DNA from: Villigracilis sp900696595
GTDB lineage: Bacteria; Chloroflexota; Anaerolineae; Anaerolineales; Villigracilaceae
DNA: 64,000 nucleotides
Assembly (NCBI GenBank): GCA_030263615.1
Contig: SZPH01000007.1
Coordinates: forward strand, 18,281-82,280
Reading direction: 5' to 3'
The notes under the pieces were generated by a model. It did not search any database. It was not told the origin of the DNA and saw only the letters and a program-made list of their open reading frames with translations. Both the position numbers and the translations under genes were made by a program. How positions within the stretch are numbered: position 1 is the first letter of the stretch; every line of letters begins with the position of its first letter. Below, in pieces: positions 52,600 to 61,468 of this stretch.

Positions 52600-53781
52600 A
52601 TGCCTTCATATTCCATCGTTTTCCTCGGCACGCAGATGGCGGTGGGCGGGGCGCAAAAACTTCTGCTGGAACAGGCGCTTTGGTTTCAAGCTCGCGGGCA
52701 TAAAACGACCGTTCTCTTTTTCTATGACCGCGACAACCTGCGCGAAAAATGGATAAAGACTTATCCTTTTGAAATTCAAAACCTCGAAGCCTTCGACAAG
52801 AAAGCGGGCGGAATTCGCAGTCTGCCTAAATTGATTTCCGGTTTGCTGAAACTATGGCGCATCCTCAAACGCGGAAAGTTCGACGCCATCATTACCTTCA
52901 CGCACGACAGCAACCTGCTGGGAATGCCGCTTGCCAACCTGGCGGGGATTCGCGCCCGTATCGGCACACACCTCGGCGAGATTCGCGGCATGTCCAAATG
53001 GCGGGACGCGCTGCATACCTTTCTCGTCAATCGCGGAATCATCCAAACCCTGGTCGCCTCCTCGGCGCGGACGCGGGACAACGCCGTCGAAGCGGGCGTC
53101 GCGCCGGATCGCATCACGACCATCTACAACGCCATCATGCCCTTTGATGTGACAGGCATTGACCGCGAAGCAGTCCGCCAGCGGCTTGGGCTGAAAAAGG
53201 ACGATGTCTTTTTCGTCGCCGTCGGGCGGCTCGTCTATGAAAAGGGACATGAATTTTTCGTCGAAGCCATGTCTACGGCGGCAAAGGAAAATCCTCACGC
53301 GATTGCGGGGATTTGCGGCGCGGGACCACTGCGCGACCAATTGCAGGCGCAGATCGAAACGTTAAACCTTCAGGGCAGGGTAAAACTGCTCGGTCAATGG
53401 GACGCGATCCCCGAACTGCTGGCGGCGTCGGATGTCTTCGTCCTGCCCTCGCGCTGGGAGGGACTGCCGATGGCCCTGCTCGAAGGCATGATGGCCGGAC
53501 TGCCCGTCGTTGCAACAAGGGTCGAAGGCGTGGAGGAGGTCGTCCAGCCAGGAATACACGGCTTGCTTGTGCCGCTTGAAGCGTCAAATGAATTGGCTCA
53601 GGCTATAATCCACATGCTCGGCTCGCCGGAAGACCGTCGGCGCATGGGGGAGGCGGCGCGGGAACGAGTATTGAGTTCGTACACCACAGACCGTATGTGC
53701 GAGGCGTACCTGCGGGTAATTCAAAAAGGCTTGGGCGAAGAAAACGCCCGGGCAGGGCAATCCGTTACAGGTCACGAATGA
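52600..53781 (+). CDS. Glycosyltransferase family 4
   Basis: A 393-residue GT-B enzyme with FLGTQMAVGGAQKLLLEQ, IGTHLGEIRGMSKWRDAL, AVGRLVYEKGHEFFVEAM and the E-x7-E motif in SRWEGLPMALLEGMMAGLP. The ATG at 52600 is chosen because the frame upstream overlaps the epimerase. Its stop overlaps the next gene. Adjacent to wbpI, it is a good candidate for the transferase of the ManNAc3N-type sugar. Confidence 0.9.
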   Translation: MPSYSIVFLGTQMAVGGAQKLLLEQALWFQARGHKTTVLFFYDRDNLREKWIKTYPFEIQNLEAFDKKAGGIRSLPKLISGLLKLWRILKRGKFDAIITFTHDSNLLGMPLANLAGIRARIGTHLGEIRGMSKWRDALHTFLVNRGIIQTLVASSARTRDNAVEAGVAPDRITTIYNAIMPFDVTGIDREAVRQRLGLKKDDVFFVAVGRLVYEKGHEFFVEAMSTAAKENPHAIAGICGAGPLRDQLQAQIETLNLQGRVKLLGQWDAIPELLAASDVFVLPSRWEGLPMALLEGMMAGLPVVATRVEGVEEVVQPGIHGLLVPLEASNELAQAIIHMLGSPEDRRRMGEAARERVLSSYTTDRMCEAYLRVIQKGLGEENARAGQSVTGHE

Positions 53782-55886
53782 AGCGAGTCCCGATCCCGTT
53801 TGAAAAAATCATCTCGATCGCAGCCGCCGCGTGGATTCTTATCGGCGCGTGTATCGAGTTCTACAATGTGGCATGGGGAACGGGCGAGGCGGTCGGCGGG
53901 TTCTCCCCGAAATGGCTCGCGCTGTTTGCGTTTTTCGTCCTGCTTTGCGCCGCCATGTATGCGATCGTCGGCATTGCCGTTCTCGACCGCCAAAGACTGA
54001 CTCCCGTCATTCAAAAACTGATCGCGCTCCGAAACAAACCCGTCGCGTTGCGCTGGCTGTTGATCGCCCTGACCCTCGTCGCTCCGTCATGGTTTCTGCA
54101 ACGCGCGCTATGGGGCGTCGTCTTCGACGGCGTTTACTTTCGCCTGCTCCTGTGGGCGTTATCCGTCTTTCTTCTTTCCCTTTTCATCGCGCGCGGAAAA
54201 ACGCTCATTGAATGGAAACCTTTTCTCGCCGCGCTCATCCTTGCGTCGAGCGCGTTCACCGTCGCCGTCTCGCTGCAAGGCGTAACCGATTACCCGTTCT
54301 CGCTGGGCTGGTCGGAGGGCAACCGCATTTGGGATTATTCGATGCGCTTCGGGCGCGACCGTTACGGCATTGCCGACGATCAGGATATTTATGTTTTGCT
54401 CGACCCCGGGCGCATGACCGTCGGCGGTCTTCCGTTTTTAATTCCAAACGTCGGCATCGAAACCGTCCGCGCATGGATCGGGCTCACGCTCATCCTGCCG
54501 TATTTTCTCGTCGGGCTTGCCGCGTATATCGTCGCCGATAAAAATGCGCGCGTTTGGGTTTTGACGACCCTCTGGGTCTTTCTTTTTTTACGCCAGGGTC
54601 CCATCCATTCGCCGCTCGTCCTCGCCGCCGCGCTGACAGTCTTTCTTTGGCGCAAACCCTTGTGGCTTGCAATTCCATTGATTGTCTATGCGGGATATTA
54701 CGCCCAGTCGAGTCGATTCACCTGGCTGTTTGCCCCCGGACTGTGGATCGGGATGCTGGAACTGGCAGGCGCATCTTTGCATGACGGGAGGCTGGATCGA
54801 GCCCATTGGGTTCGGGGGTTCGCTTTGGGCTTGTGCGGCGCCTTCGGCGGATTTCTCCTCCCAAAGTTGATTCCACTCCTGCGCATTGATCTTTCCACCG
54901 CCGCCGACGTGACCGAGCAGATCGCCAGCACGGGCGTCACCTCAGACTTTGTCGCCTACGCCGTCACCGACCAGCCGTTGTTGTGGTATCGCCTGCTCCC
55001 CAACCCCACTTATGGAACGGGGATATTGCTCGGCTTGCTCATCGCGGTTTTGCCGATTGCTCTATTTTTATTCTGGCTTTCCTCTTCCAAAAAATGGAAA
55101 TTGAACGCCTGGCAAAAACTTGCCATCGCGGGTCCGTTGCTCGCCTTCCTCGGCGTTGGTCTGGTCGCCAGCGCAAAAATCGGCGGCGGCGGCGACCTGC
55201 ATAACATGGATATGTTCCTGATCGGCATGGCGTTCACGGTCTTCATCGCCTGGGTCAACGGCGGCAGGGATGTCCTGATGAACAACGAAATGCCCGCATG
55301 GATTCGCCTGACCCTTGTGGCGGCGCTGGTCATCCCCGCCTTTTCCCCGCTGATGCAACTCCGCTCGCGCGATTACGGCGATGAGATCGCCTCCCTGCTC
55401 GTGTTGACGGATGAAAAAGACGCCAAAGCCTTCGACATGCTCCCCGACAGCGCGACGGTCAACGCCGCCCTGACGGAGATTCAGGAAGCCGTCAATGAAG
55501 CGCAGGCGGCGGGCGAAGTCTTGTTCATGGATCAGCGTCAACTGCTGACCTTCGGCTACATCACCGTCAACCCGTTTGTAGGAGAATACGAAAAGAAGAT
55601 TTTGATGAACGAGGCGCTTTCCGCAAACTACGATTATTATTCGTCCTTCTACCGCGATATAACCAACCAGCGCTTCCCGCTCATTGTCACCGAGCCTTTG
55701 CGGACGCCGATCAAGGACAGCGGTTACGAATTCGGCGAGGAAAACAACGCCTGGGTCAAATGGGTCTCCATCCCCGTGCTTTGTTATTATCAGGAGATTC
55801 AGACGTATAAAAAAGTCAACGTCATGCTCCTCGCCCCCAAACCCGCGCCGGATGATTGCTCGCAATATATTCCGCCAAGGAATTAA
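53778..55886 (+). CDS. GT39-like polytopic membrane protein with KIGGGGDLHNMD motif
   Basis: A 702-residue membrane protein of about twelve spans, paralogous to 7310. It shares YPFSLGWSEGNRIWDYS in the first large loop and KIGGGGDLHNMDMFLIG after the mid spans, then a soluble tail with the EENNAWVKWV and VLCYYQEI stretches. A long extracytoplasmic segment follows the last helix. It starts at an ATG overlapping the GT4 stop. It is probably a lipid-linked-sugar transferase, but unnamed. Tandem palindromic repeats follow directly. Confidence 0.75.
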   Translation: MKRVPIPFEKIISIAAAAWILIGACIEFYNVAWGTGEAVGGFSPKWLALFAFFVLLCAAMYAIVGIAVLDRQRLTPVIQKLIALRNKPVALRWLLIALTLVAPSWFLQRALWGVVFDGVYFRLLLWALSVFLLSLFIARGKTLIEWKPFLAALILASSAFTVAVSLQGVTDYPFSLGWSEGNRIWDYSMRFGRDRYGIADDQDIYVLLDPGRMTVGGLPFLIPNVGIETVRAWIGLTLILPYFLVGLAAYIVADKNARVWVLTTLWVFLFLRQGPIHSPLVLAAALTVFLWRKPLWLAIPLIVYAGYYAQSSRFTWLFAPGLWIGMLELAGASLHDGRLDRAHWVRGFALGLCGAFGGFLLPKLIPLLRIDLSTAADVTEQIASTGVTSDFVAYAVTDQPLLWYRLLPNPTYGTGILLGLLIAVLPIALFLFWLSSSKKWKLNAWQKLAIAGPLLAFLGVGLVASAKIGGGGDLHNMDMFLIGMAFTVFIAWVNGGRDVLMNNEMPAWIRLTLVAALVIPAFSPLMQLRSRDYGDEIASLLVLTDEKDAKAFDMLPDSATVNAALTEIQEAVNEAQAAGEVLFMDQRQLLTFGYITVNPFVGEYEKKILMNEALSANYDYYSSFYRDITNQRFPLIVTEPLRTPIKDSGYEFGEENNAWVKWVSIPVLCYYQEIQTYKKVNVMLLAPKPAPDDCSQYIPPRN

Positions 55887-55893
55887 GCCGTAC

Positions 55894-55994
55894 CGCAAAC
55901 TTCAGTTTGCGACTTCGCAGGATAAATCTTGCGCTGCTGAACCCCTATGCACTGCAAACTTCAGTTTGCGACTTCGCAGGATAAATCTTGCGCT
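55894..55994. repeat. 41-base direct repeat in tandem, each containing a family A palindrome
   Basis: Two identical 41-base units at 55895-55935 and 55954-55994 (period 59) each begin with GCAAACTTCAGTTTGCG and end with CTTGCGCT. They sit between a membrane protein and a methyltransferase. An in-frame ATG at 55947 lies between them but is not a convincing start. Confidence 0.92.
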
Positions 55995-56006
55995 ACGGAA
56001 TTATCC

Positions 56007-56879
56007 ATGAATCTTCGCTATCTCCTCCCCCGTCTCATCCGCCACTTCATGCCGGAGGGACTCGCGCGCTTCCTCCTCAAACGCCGCTGGATCATCAAAC
56101 CCGGACTGGAATCCACCGATCCCTTCGCCGCGACGCAACGCTACGTTGAAACCTTGTCCGCGCGGGGCGTGGATATAAAAAACAAGCGCGTCCTCGTCTT
56201 CGGCTACGGCGGCCGTTTCGCCGTCGGCGTGGATCTGCTCAAGCGCGGCGCGGCGCATGTGGTCTTGTGCGATCATTTTGTGTTATTGGATACCGGGCGC
56301 AACCGCGAACTGCTGTCGGAGTATGGAAACTACCTGAAAGAGGAAAAGGACGAGGTCCAGCCGCGAAGCGAATTCATCACGCTATTGCACGGCGACATCC
56401 GGGAGGAATCCATCCAAAGACAGGTCGCGCAGGCGGATGTCATCCTCAGCACGTCGGTTTTTGAACATTTGGACGACGCGCCGGGCATCGCCAATGCGCT
56501 GGCAAAGTTGACCGCGCCCGGCGGAATCCATTTGCATTTTATAGATTTGCGCGATCACTTCTTCAAGTATCCGTTCGAGATGTTGAAATATTCCGAAAAG
56601 ACCTGGAGGAATTTTCTCAACCCCACCAGCAATTTGAACCGCTATCGTTTCAACGATTACAAGCGCGTCTTCGAAGAGAATTTTGTAAGGGTCGAGCTCA
56701 CGGTATTGGAACGGCTGACGGAGGAGTTCCGCAAGGCAAAGGACAAGATTCTCGCGGAGTTCAAGACCGGCAAGGACGACGAGGATGCGATTACGCTCAT
56801 CCATGTGATTGCGCGCGAGCCGTACGGAGCGCAGCGCCTTCAGACCTTGCAGATCAAGCGCAACAAAGAGAAACATTAA
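56007..56879 (+). CDS. Class I SAM methyltransferase
   Basis: A 290-residue methyltransferase with KRVLVFGYGGRFAVGVD in place of the classical SAM loop, LCDHFVLLDTG, STSVFEHLDDAPG and IHLHFIDLRDH. The C-terminal helix region (LTEEFRKAKDKILAEF) is charged. I chose the ATG at 56007 because the alternative at 55947 would make the first 20 residues from repeat sequence. Its stop overlaps the next ATG. Substrate unknown. Confidence 0.82.
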   Translation: MNLRYLLPRLIRHFMPEGLARFLLKRRWIIKPGLESTDPFAATQRYVETLSARGVDIKNKRVLVFGYGGRFAVGVDLLKRGAAHVVLCDHFVLLDTGRNRELLSEYGNYLKEEKDEVQPRSEFITLLHGDIREESIQRQVAQADVILSTSVFEHLDDAPGIANALAKLTAPGGIHLHFIDLRDHFFKYPFEMLKYSEKTWRNFLNPTSNLNRYRFNDYKRVFEENFVRVELTVLERLTEEFRKAKDKILAEFKTGKDDEDAITLIHVIAREPYGAQRLQTLQIKRNKEKH

Positions 56880-58522
56880 TGCAGCACAAAATCAAGCAAT
56901 TCTTTTCAAGGCGCGAATTTTTTTTGCCGTTGACTCTCTTCGCGTTGTTCCTCGCCGCATCCCTGCCCGGCATTCAATGGGGCGCGCCCGCGTTGTGGAA
57001 TCCCGACGAACTGGTCTGGCGTGTGGATATGGCGTTGAACGGCCACCTGCAATTCGACGCGACCGAACCGGATCACAACTACCCGTCTTTGCCGAAGTAT
57101 GTCATGTATTTCATCGGTTCGATCACCTACGGGTTGGGACGTTCATCTTATGCCTTCATCGTCGCGGCGCGATGTTTCTCGGCGTTCCTCGGCGCGCTTG
57201 CGGGCATATTGGTCTATTGCCTCGCCCGGCAAATCGACGCGCGCAAAAGCGTCGCCTTCCTTGCGGGCCTGTTCTACATCTTCAGCGGCGCGGCGGCCGA
57301 AAACGGACGCTTCGCGCACAACGACATGTATCTGCTCGTGTTCACGATCCTGTGCGCCATGTTCGTCGTCCAATACCAAAAAACCCGCGCATTACGCTGG
57401 CTATATTTTTCCTTTCTCGCTGTCGGGCTGGCGGCTTCATGCAAATACACCGGCGGCAGTTTAATCGTCCTGCCGACCCTTGTTTATCTTTCCGCAAATT
57501 GGAAAAATTTAAAAACTCAATTCCTCGCAACGACAGGCAGGTTGCTTCTCGGCGGAGTCGTTTCCTACATCGGTTACGGCATCGGCACGCCGCAGGCGTT
57601 CAAAACCCCCGTCCATTATTTTTCCAGCGTACTGCCCGCGCTGAAAAACCTGACAGATTACGGCTTCAACACGGGAACCCCATACGGCTTGATCGGCCAG
57701 TGGGCCGTCCTCAAAGGGACCGTCGGCATTTTTTGTTATTACACTTTTCTGGCGGGCGTCCTTTGGTTCGCAACCCGCTGGCTGCTTTGGATGTTCGGAA
57801 AAACATCGTTCGCAAATGATTCGGGGTCGCGCATCGGCGCGTTCCTGCTCGTCCTGCTCATCTTCGACCTGCCCTTCATGATCTCGATCAACTACATCGG
57901 GAGATATTTCATCCCCTTCATTCCCTTCATGGCGATCCTTAGCGCGATGATGATCGAAGAGATTCTGCGCCTCATCCCCGACCGGGGGCGGGCCGCCGTC
58001 CATTCGGCTTTTATTACGCTGTTGGTTTTCGGTTTTGCATACTCAGCCGCGAGGCTGGTCGGCGTCTCCCTGCTATTCCTGAACGATGCGCGCATCCCCG
58101 CCAGCGAATACATCGCCTCCATTCGCGGCTATCAAAAAAGCATCGAATATACCCTCTACCCGCCCTACGTCGAGAAACGGCGCTTTGAACGGGCGCATAA
58201 CTACCCGATCTATTTCATCGAATGGGAGGGCGACGAAGTCCCGACCGGCGGGCGCTTTGAATACAATCAGGCGGAGAAAGGACTGCTCGAACGCGACACC
58301 GATTACTTCGTGATAGACAGTTTCACCTACGACCGCTTCTACTCCGACACCATCTGCGCCACCACGCCCGGCGAATGTGACTTCTTCAAACGGTTGATCG
58401 CCGGGGAGGTGGAATCCTTCCGTTTGATAAAGGAATTCACCTACCGTTTGCCGCCCTGGCTGCCGCAGGTATCGCTGACCGCCGTCAACCCGGATATTTT
58501 GATCTTCGAGCGGGTGAGGTAA
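56879..58522 (+). CDS. GT39/PMT-family membrane glycosyltransferase
   Basis: A 547-residue protein with about eleven membrane helices. The first loop carries the acidic pair WNPDELVWR, typical of the GT39 (ArnT/PMT) catalytic site, and ENGRFAHNDMYL follows in a second loop. The C-terminal soluble part (from about residue 400) carries several aromatic-rich strands. It would transfer a sugar from a polyprenyl phosphate outside the cytoplasm. It is the last plus-strand gene of the block; its stop is only six bases from the converging methyltransferase. Confidence 0.83.
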   Translation: MQHKIKQFFSRREFFLPLTLFALFLAASLPGIQWGAPALWNPDELVWRVDMALNGHLQFDATEPDHNYPSLPKYVMYFIGSITYGLGRSSYAFIVAARCFSAFLGALAGILVYCLARQIDARKSVAFLAGLFYIFSGAAAENGRFAHNDMYLLVFTILCAMFVVQYQKTRALRWLYFSFLAVGLAASCKYTGGSLIVLPTLVYLSANWKNLKTQFLATTGRLLLGGVVSYIGYGIGTPQAFKTPVHYFSSVLPALKNLTDYGFNTGTPYGLIGQWAVLKGTVGIFCYYTFLAGVLWFATRWLLWMFGKTSFANDSGSRIGAFLLVLLIFDLPFMISINYIGRYFIPFIPFMAILSAMMIEEILRLIPDRGRAAVHSAFITLLVFGFAYSAARLVGVSLLFLNDARIPASEYIASIRGYQKSIEYTLYPPYVEKRRFERAHNYPIYFIEWEGDEVPTGGRFEYNQAEKGLLERDTDYFVIDSFTYDRFYSDTICATTPGECDFFKRLIAGEVESFRLIKEFTYRLPPWLPQVSLTAVNPDILIFERVR

Positions 58523-58528
58523 CGCAAA

Positions 58529-59272
58529 TTACGCGGCCTTCTCCAGCACAACCAACAGCCGCGTGGCGAACAAGGACGGGAAATATTGCAACAACTTCTC
58601 GATGGATTTGATCAGGGGGTACAACCCCGCCGGGTACAACTGCGGACCCGAATACCCGCCGGATGCCGCGTATGCCAGCGCCGTAATCTGCTTCGCCTCG
58701 ATAACTTTCCAGCCCGTCAATTTATCTGAAAATTCCTTTTGCGTAAAAATGCGCGCGGCATTTCCCTGCGCGGCGTAATAATCCGGGTCGTCGCCGCGCC
58801 AGCCGTCGGGGGCGAACCATGTGATTTCCCCGTCCCATGCGACCGGCTCGACGTGGAAAACCCCATAAACCAGCCTGCCCAGCAACCCCATCCCCGGCTC
58901 CATGATGACGACCCGCCCGCCCGGCGCGAGGACGCGATGAAATTCATTCAATGCCGTGCCGGGATAACGCAAATGATGGAATACATCCGTCATGAGCAGG
59001 TTCGAGACCGAGCCGTCGGCAAAGGTCAGGCGGTAGGCGTTTTCGATCTGGTCAATCCAGGGGTAGGGGAAGAGGTCGGTGCGAACACAGTCCGGGATGA
59101 TCTCGTGGATGCTGCCCATGCCCGAGCCGAGTTCGACAGTCTTCCCCGGCGCGGCGCTGAGGCATTCGCTCATGGCGCGGTACAGTTCCATGTAAACGGT
59201 ATGGAGCAACGGCTTGCGCTTCCAGAGATCGTGGTTTTTTTCGATCAGTTCGTTGTGGAGTTCGATGCCCAT
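58529..59272 (-). CDS. Class I SAM methyltransferase
   Basis: A 247-residue methyltransferase with TVELGSGMGSIHEI, FADGSVSNLLMTDVFHHL, APGGRVVIMEPGMG and a later TWFAPDGWRGDDPDYY segment. The ATG has weak GGAG-like support. It is the distal gene of the minus-strand group 58.5-63.9 kb. Its exact substrate is not visible. Confidence 0.83.
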   Translation of the reverse strand: MGIELHNELIEKNHDLWKRKPLLHTVYMELYRAMSECLSAAPGKTVELGSGMGSIHEIIPDCVRTDLFPYPWIDQIENAYRLTFADGSVSNLLMTDVFHHLRYPGTALNEFHRVLAPGGRVVIMEPGMGLLGRLVYGVFHVEPVAWDGEITWFAPDGWRGDDPDYYAAQGNAARIFTQKEFSDKLTGWKVIEAKQITALAYAASGGYSGPQLYPAGLYPLIKSIEKLLQYFPSLFATRLLVVLEKAA

Positions 59273-59275
59273 AAA

Positions 59276-59923
59276 TTACGCCGGTTTGACGAAGCGTCCG
59301 ATCTCATAAACACTGCCGAAGAAGGCGGGCGTGGCTTTCATTACCAGCGTCGCTTCTTTTTGAAGGGTCTTTTCCGCGGCGCGTTCCACGTCCCTTTCGG
59401 TGGAAAAATGATGCAGGCGGATGTCGTACCCCAGCAAACGAAACATGAAGACCATAAAAGGACGCTCCACCGGCACGCCGTACACGACCTGCCCGCCCGG
59501 CTTGAGGACGCGGCGAATCTCGTTGAACGCCTGCTGGAGTTCCCCCGGCTTGAGATGCTCAAGGATGCTGATCAACAGCACGGTGTCGAATTGGTTGTCG
59601 GCATAAGGCATGTCCAACACGTTTCCGTTACGCAGGTCGGGGGCGATGCCGTAAGGGGCGAAGACTTCCTTTACAACGTTCACGTCGCAGGTCAAATCCA
59701 GTCCGTAAATCTTCTTATACATGTCGTTCAGGTTCAGGAAGGTCAAGCCTGAGCCGAAACCGATCTCCAGAATATTTTCGCCGCCTTTGCATTGATCGAG
59801 GCACAACTCCACGCGGCGGCGGTACATCGCGCCGAAGACGGGCAGGTAATAAAAAATAACGGAGTAGATTTTTTCGACGCCCCTGTATTCCTTGTACGGC
59901 AGTAAACGAAGTCTTTGTGTCAT
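59276..59923 (-). CDS. Class I SAM methyltransferase
   Basis: A 215-residue methyltransferase with NILEIGFGSGLTFLNL, YGLDLTCDVNVV, VLDMPYADNQFDTVL, ISILEHLKPG and KPGGQVVYGVPVERP. It precedes the other minus-strand methyltransferase with 3 bases between them, so both are probably translated together. No membrane segments. Target unknown. Confidence 0.85.
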   Translation of the reverse strand: MTQRLRLLPYKEYRGVEKIYSVIFYYLPVFGAMYRRRVELCLDQCKGGENILEIGFGSGLTFLNLNDMYKKIYGLDLTCDVNVVKEVFAPYGIAPDLRNGNVLDMPYADNQFDTVLLISILEHLKPGELQQAFNEIRRVLKPGGQVVYGVPVERPFMVFMFRLLGYDIRLHHFSTERDVERAAEKTLQKEATLVMKATPAFFGSVYEIGRFVKPA

Positions 59924-59967
59924 GGATTTCCGGTTTAAGGGTTATGAATTACGCGCCCCGCGTTAGA

Positions 59968-61404
59968 TCAAACAAACTTGATTCTTCTCGCCGCAAAGGC
60001 GACCATCCTCAACAAAAGAACGCCGTGCTTCCAGCGCGAGATGTTGGTCGTTCCATAAGTCCGCTCGCGGTAGCGGATGGGCAGGTCAACGATCTTGAGG
60101 TTGAGTTTCGCCGCGCCGAAGATCAGGTCGAAGTCGCCGAAGGGGTCGAAGTCGCCGAAGTAGGAGCGGTTGGCGGAAATTTTCTCGTAGTCTTTTCGCC
60201 ATAGAACCTTGGTGCCGCACAGCGTATCCTTGATGGATTGCCCCAACAGCCACGAGAACGCCATGCTGAAGAATTTGTTGCCGATGAAGTTCAGGGTGCG
60301 CATCGCTTCTTTTTCCATCGGGTAGACCAGCCGCACGCCGTTGATGAACTCGCCCCGCCCGGAAACGATCGCTTCATAAAACCGCGGCAGGTCTTCGGGC
60401 GGGACGGTCAGGTCGGCGTCGAGAATCATCAGGATGTCGCCGGTCGCCTGCTCGAAGCCGCGTCGAATCGCGTCGGCTTTGCCAATGCCCGGCTGGCGCA
60501 GGAGCAGGTTCGAGGTCCGCGGGTGAAGCGGCATTTCCTTTTCGATGGTCTCGTAGGTTTTGTCTTTTGAATGTCCCTCGACGAAGATCAATTCGGTCTT
60601 CGATCCCATCACCGGAACGCGCTCGAAGATATTGCGGATGTTGCCCTCTTCGTTGCGGGCGGCGACGACGACCGAGACGCTGGGTTTTTTTTCCGCCGGT
60701 TGCGGCGCGGGGCGGGCGATCAAAAAATTGGAAAGCGTGAAATCGCGGAAGGGCCACAGCCGCGCCAGATAACGGTTGGCGAATCCGCCCAGCGGCAGGG
60801 GCAGGAGAACCTCGTTCGAGTTGCGGATGGTCTCGAAGCCCGCGAGATGCAGAAGGTTGTCCACGTCGGGGACGGTCAACCAGTTTTGGTCGAGCATGGG
60901 CGTGGCAAGGTTGAGACGCTGCGCGACGGCGAGCGGAAACTGCCACAGATGACTGTAAAAGTTCAGGATCAGGCGCGTATGCGGGGCGCAGAGTTTTCGG
61001 ACCTGTTCCAGCGCGCGTTGAACGTCCCACAGGTCGTTGATGGCGTCGGAAAAGACGATGACGTCGAACTCGCCTGCGAGACTCGAAAGATCGTGCGCGT
61101 CGAGTTGATGAAATTCGAGATGCGGGTGGCGCTTCTTCGCCCGCGCAATCGCTTCGGCGGAAAAGTCCACGCCGACCCCGCGCGACGGTTCGAGGCTTGC
61201 CAGCAAATCGCCCAGCCCGCATCCGACCTCCAAGATACGTTGGTTGGGGTTGATGAGAAATTTATAGTATTCGGTCAGGCGTTTGTGATACCAGCCGCCC
61301 AAGCCCTTCCAGGAATCGCGTTTGACGGCGTTTTTGTCCCATTGCTCCATGCGCGCGCGTTGGTATTCCATCCCGGACTGGTCGAAGATTGGTTTTGAAT
61401 TCAT
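59968..61404 (-). CDS. Fused SAM methyltransferase - glycosyltransferase family 2
   Basis: A 478-residue two-domain protein. Residues about 1-230 are a class I methyltransferase (ILEVGCGLGDLLASL, VDFSAEAIARA, FSDAINDLWDV). Residues about 243-478 are a GT2 of the DPM1 type with VVVAARNEEGNI, VEGHSKDKTYE, the DXD site LDADLTVPPED, CGTKVLWRKDYE and RYRERTYGTTNIS. The fusion would methylate and transfer in one polypeptide, or use the methyltransferase part to bind the acceptor. No C-terminal membrane helix is clear. The ATG at 61404 has no overlap with the next gene. Confidence 0.9.
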   Translation of the reverse strand: MNSKPIFDQSGMEYQRARMEQWDKNAVKRDSWKGLGGWYHKRLTEYYKFLINPNQRILEVGCGLGDLLASLEPSRGVGVDFSAEAIARAKKRHPHLEFHQLDAHDLSSLAGEFDVIVFSDAINDLWDVQRALEQVRKLCAPHTRLILNFYSHLWQFPLAVAQRLNLATPMLDQNWLTVPDVDNLLHLAGFETIRNSNEVLLPLPLGGFANRYLARLWPFRDFTLSNFLIARPAPQPAEKKPSVSVVVAARNEEGNIRNIFERVPVMGSKTELIFVEGHSKDKTYETIEKEMPLHPRTSNLLLRQPGIGKADAIRRGFEQATGDILMILDADLTVPPEDLPRFYEAIVSGRGEFINGVRLVYPMEKEAMRTLNFIGNKFFSMAFSWLLGQSIKDTLCGTKVLWRKDYEKISANRSYFGDFDPFGDFDLIFGAAKLNLKIVDLPIRYRERTYGTTNISRWKHGVLLLRMVAFAARRIKFV

Positions 61405-61440
61405 GGCGGGCTGATTTTACCCCATCCTTCCCCGTAATCT

Positions 61441-61468
61441 GTAACGCAAGCCTATAGGCTTGCGTTAC
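61441..61468. repeat. Perfect 28-base palindrome covering a stop codon
   Basis: A self-complementary sequence with half-sites GTAACGCAAGCCTA and TAGGCTTGCGTTAC. It lies between two minus-strand genes. The TAG stop of the membrane protein (61452-61454 on the minus strand) is at its centre, so the last residues NASL come from the element. Confidence 0.92.

Noticed and set aside
53602..53607. TATAAT-like sequence inside the GT4 gene at 52600
   Set aside because: It lies well inside coding sequence with no -35 partner and the next gene is overlapped, so a promoter is unlikely.
55947..56006. Alternative ATG start for the methyltransferase at 56007
   Set aside because: It would encode its first 20 residues from the tandem palindromic repeat, and the family start fits 56007.
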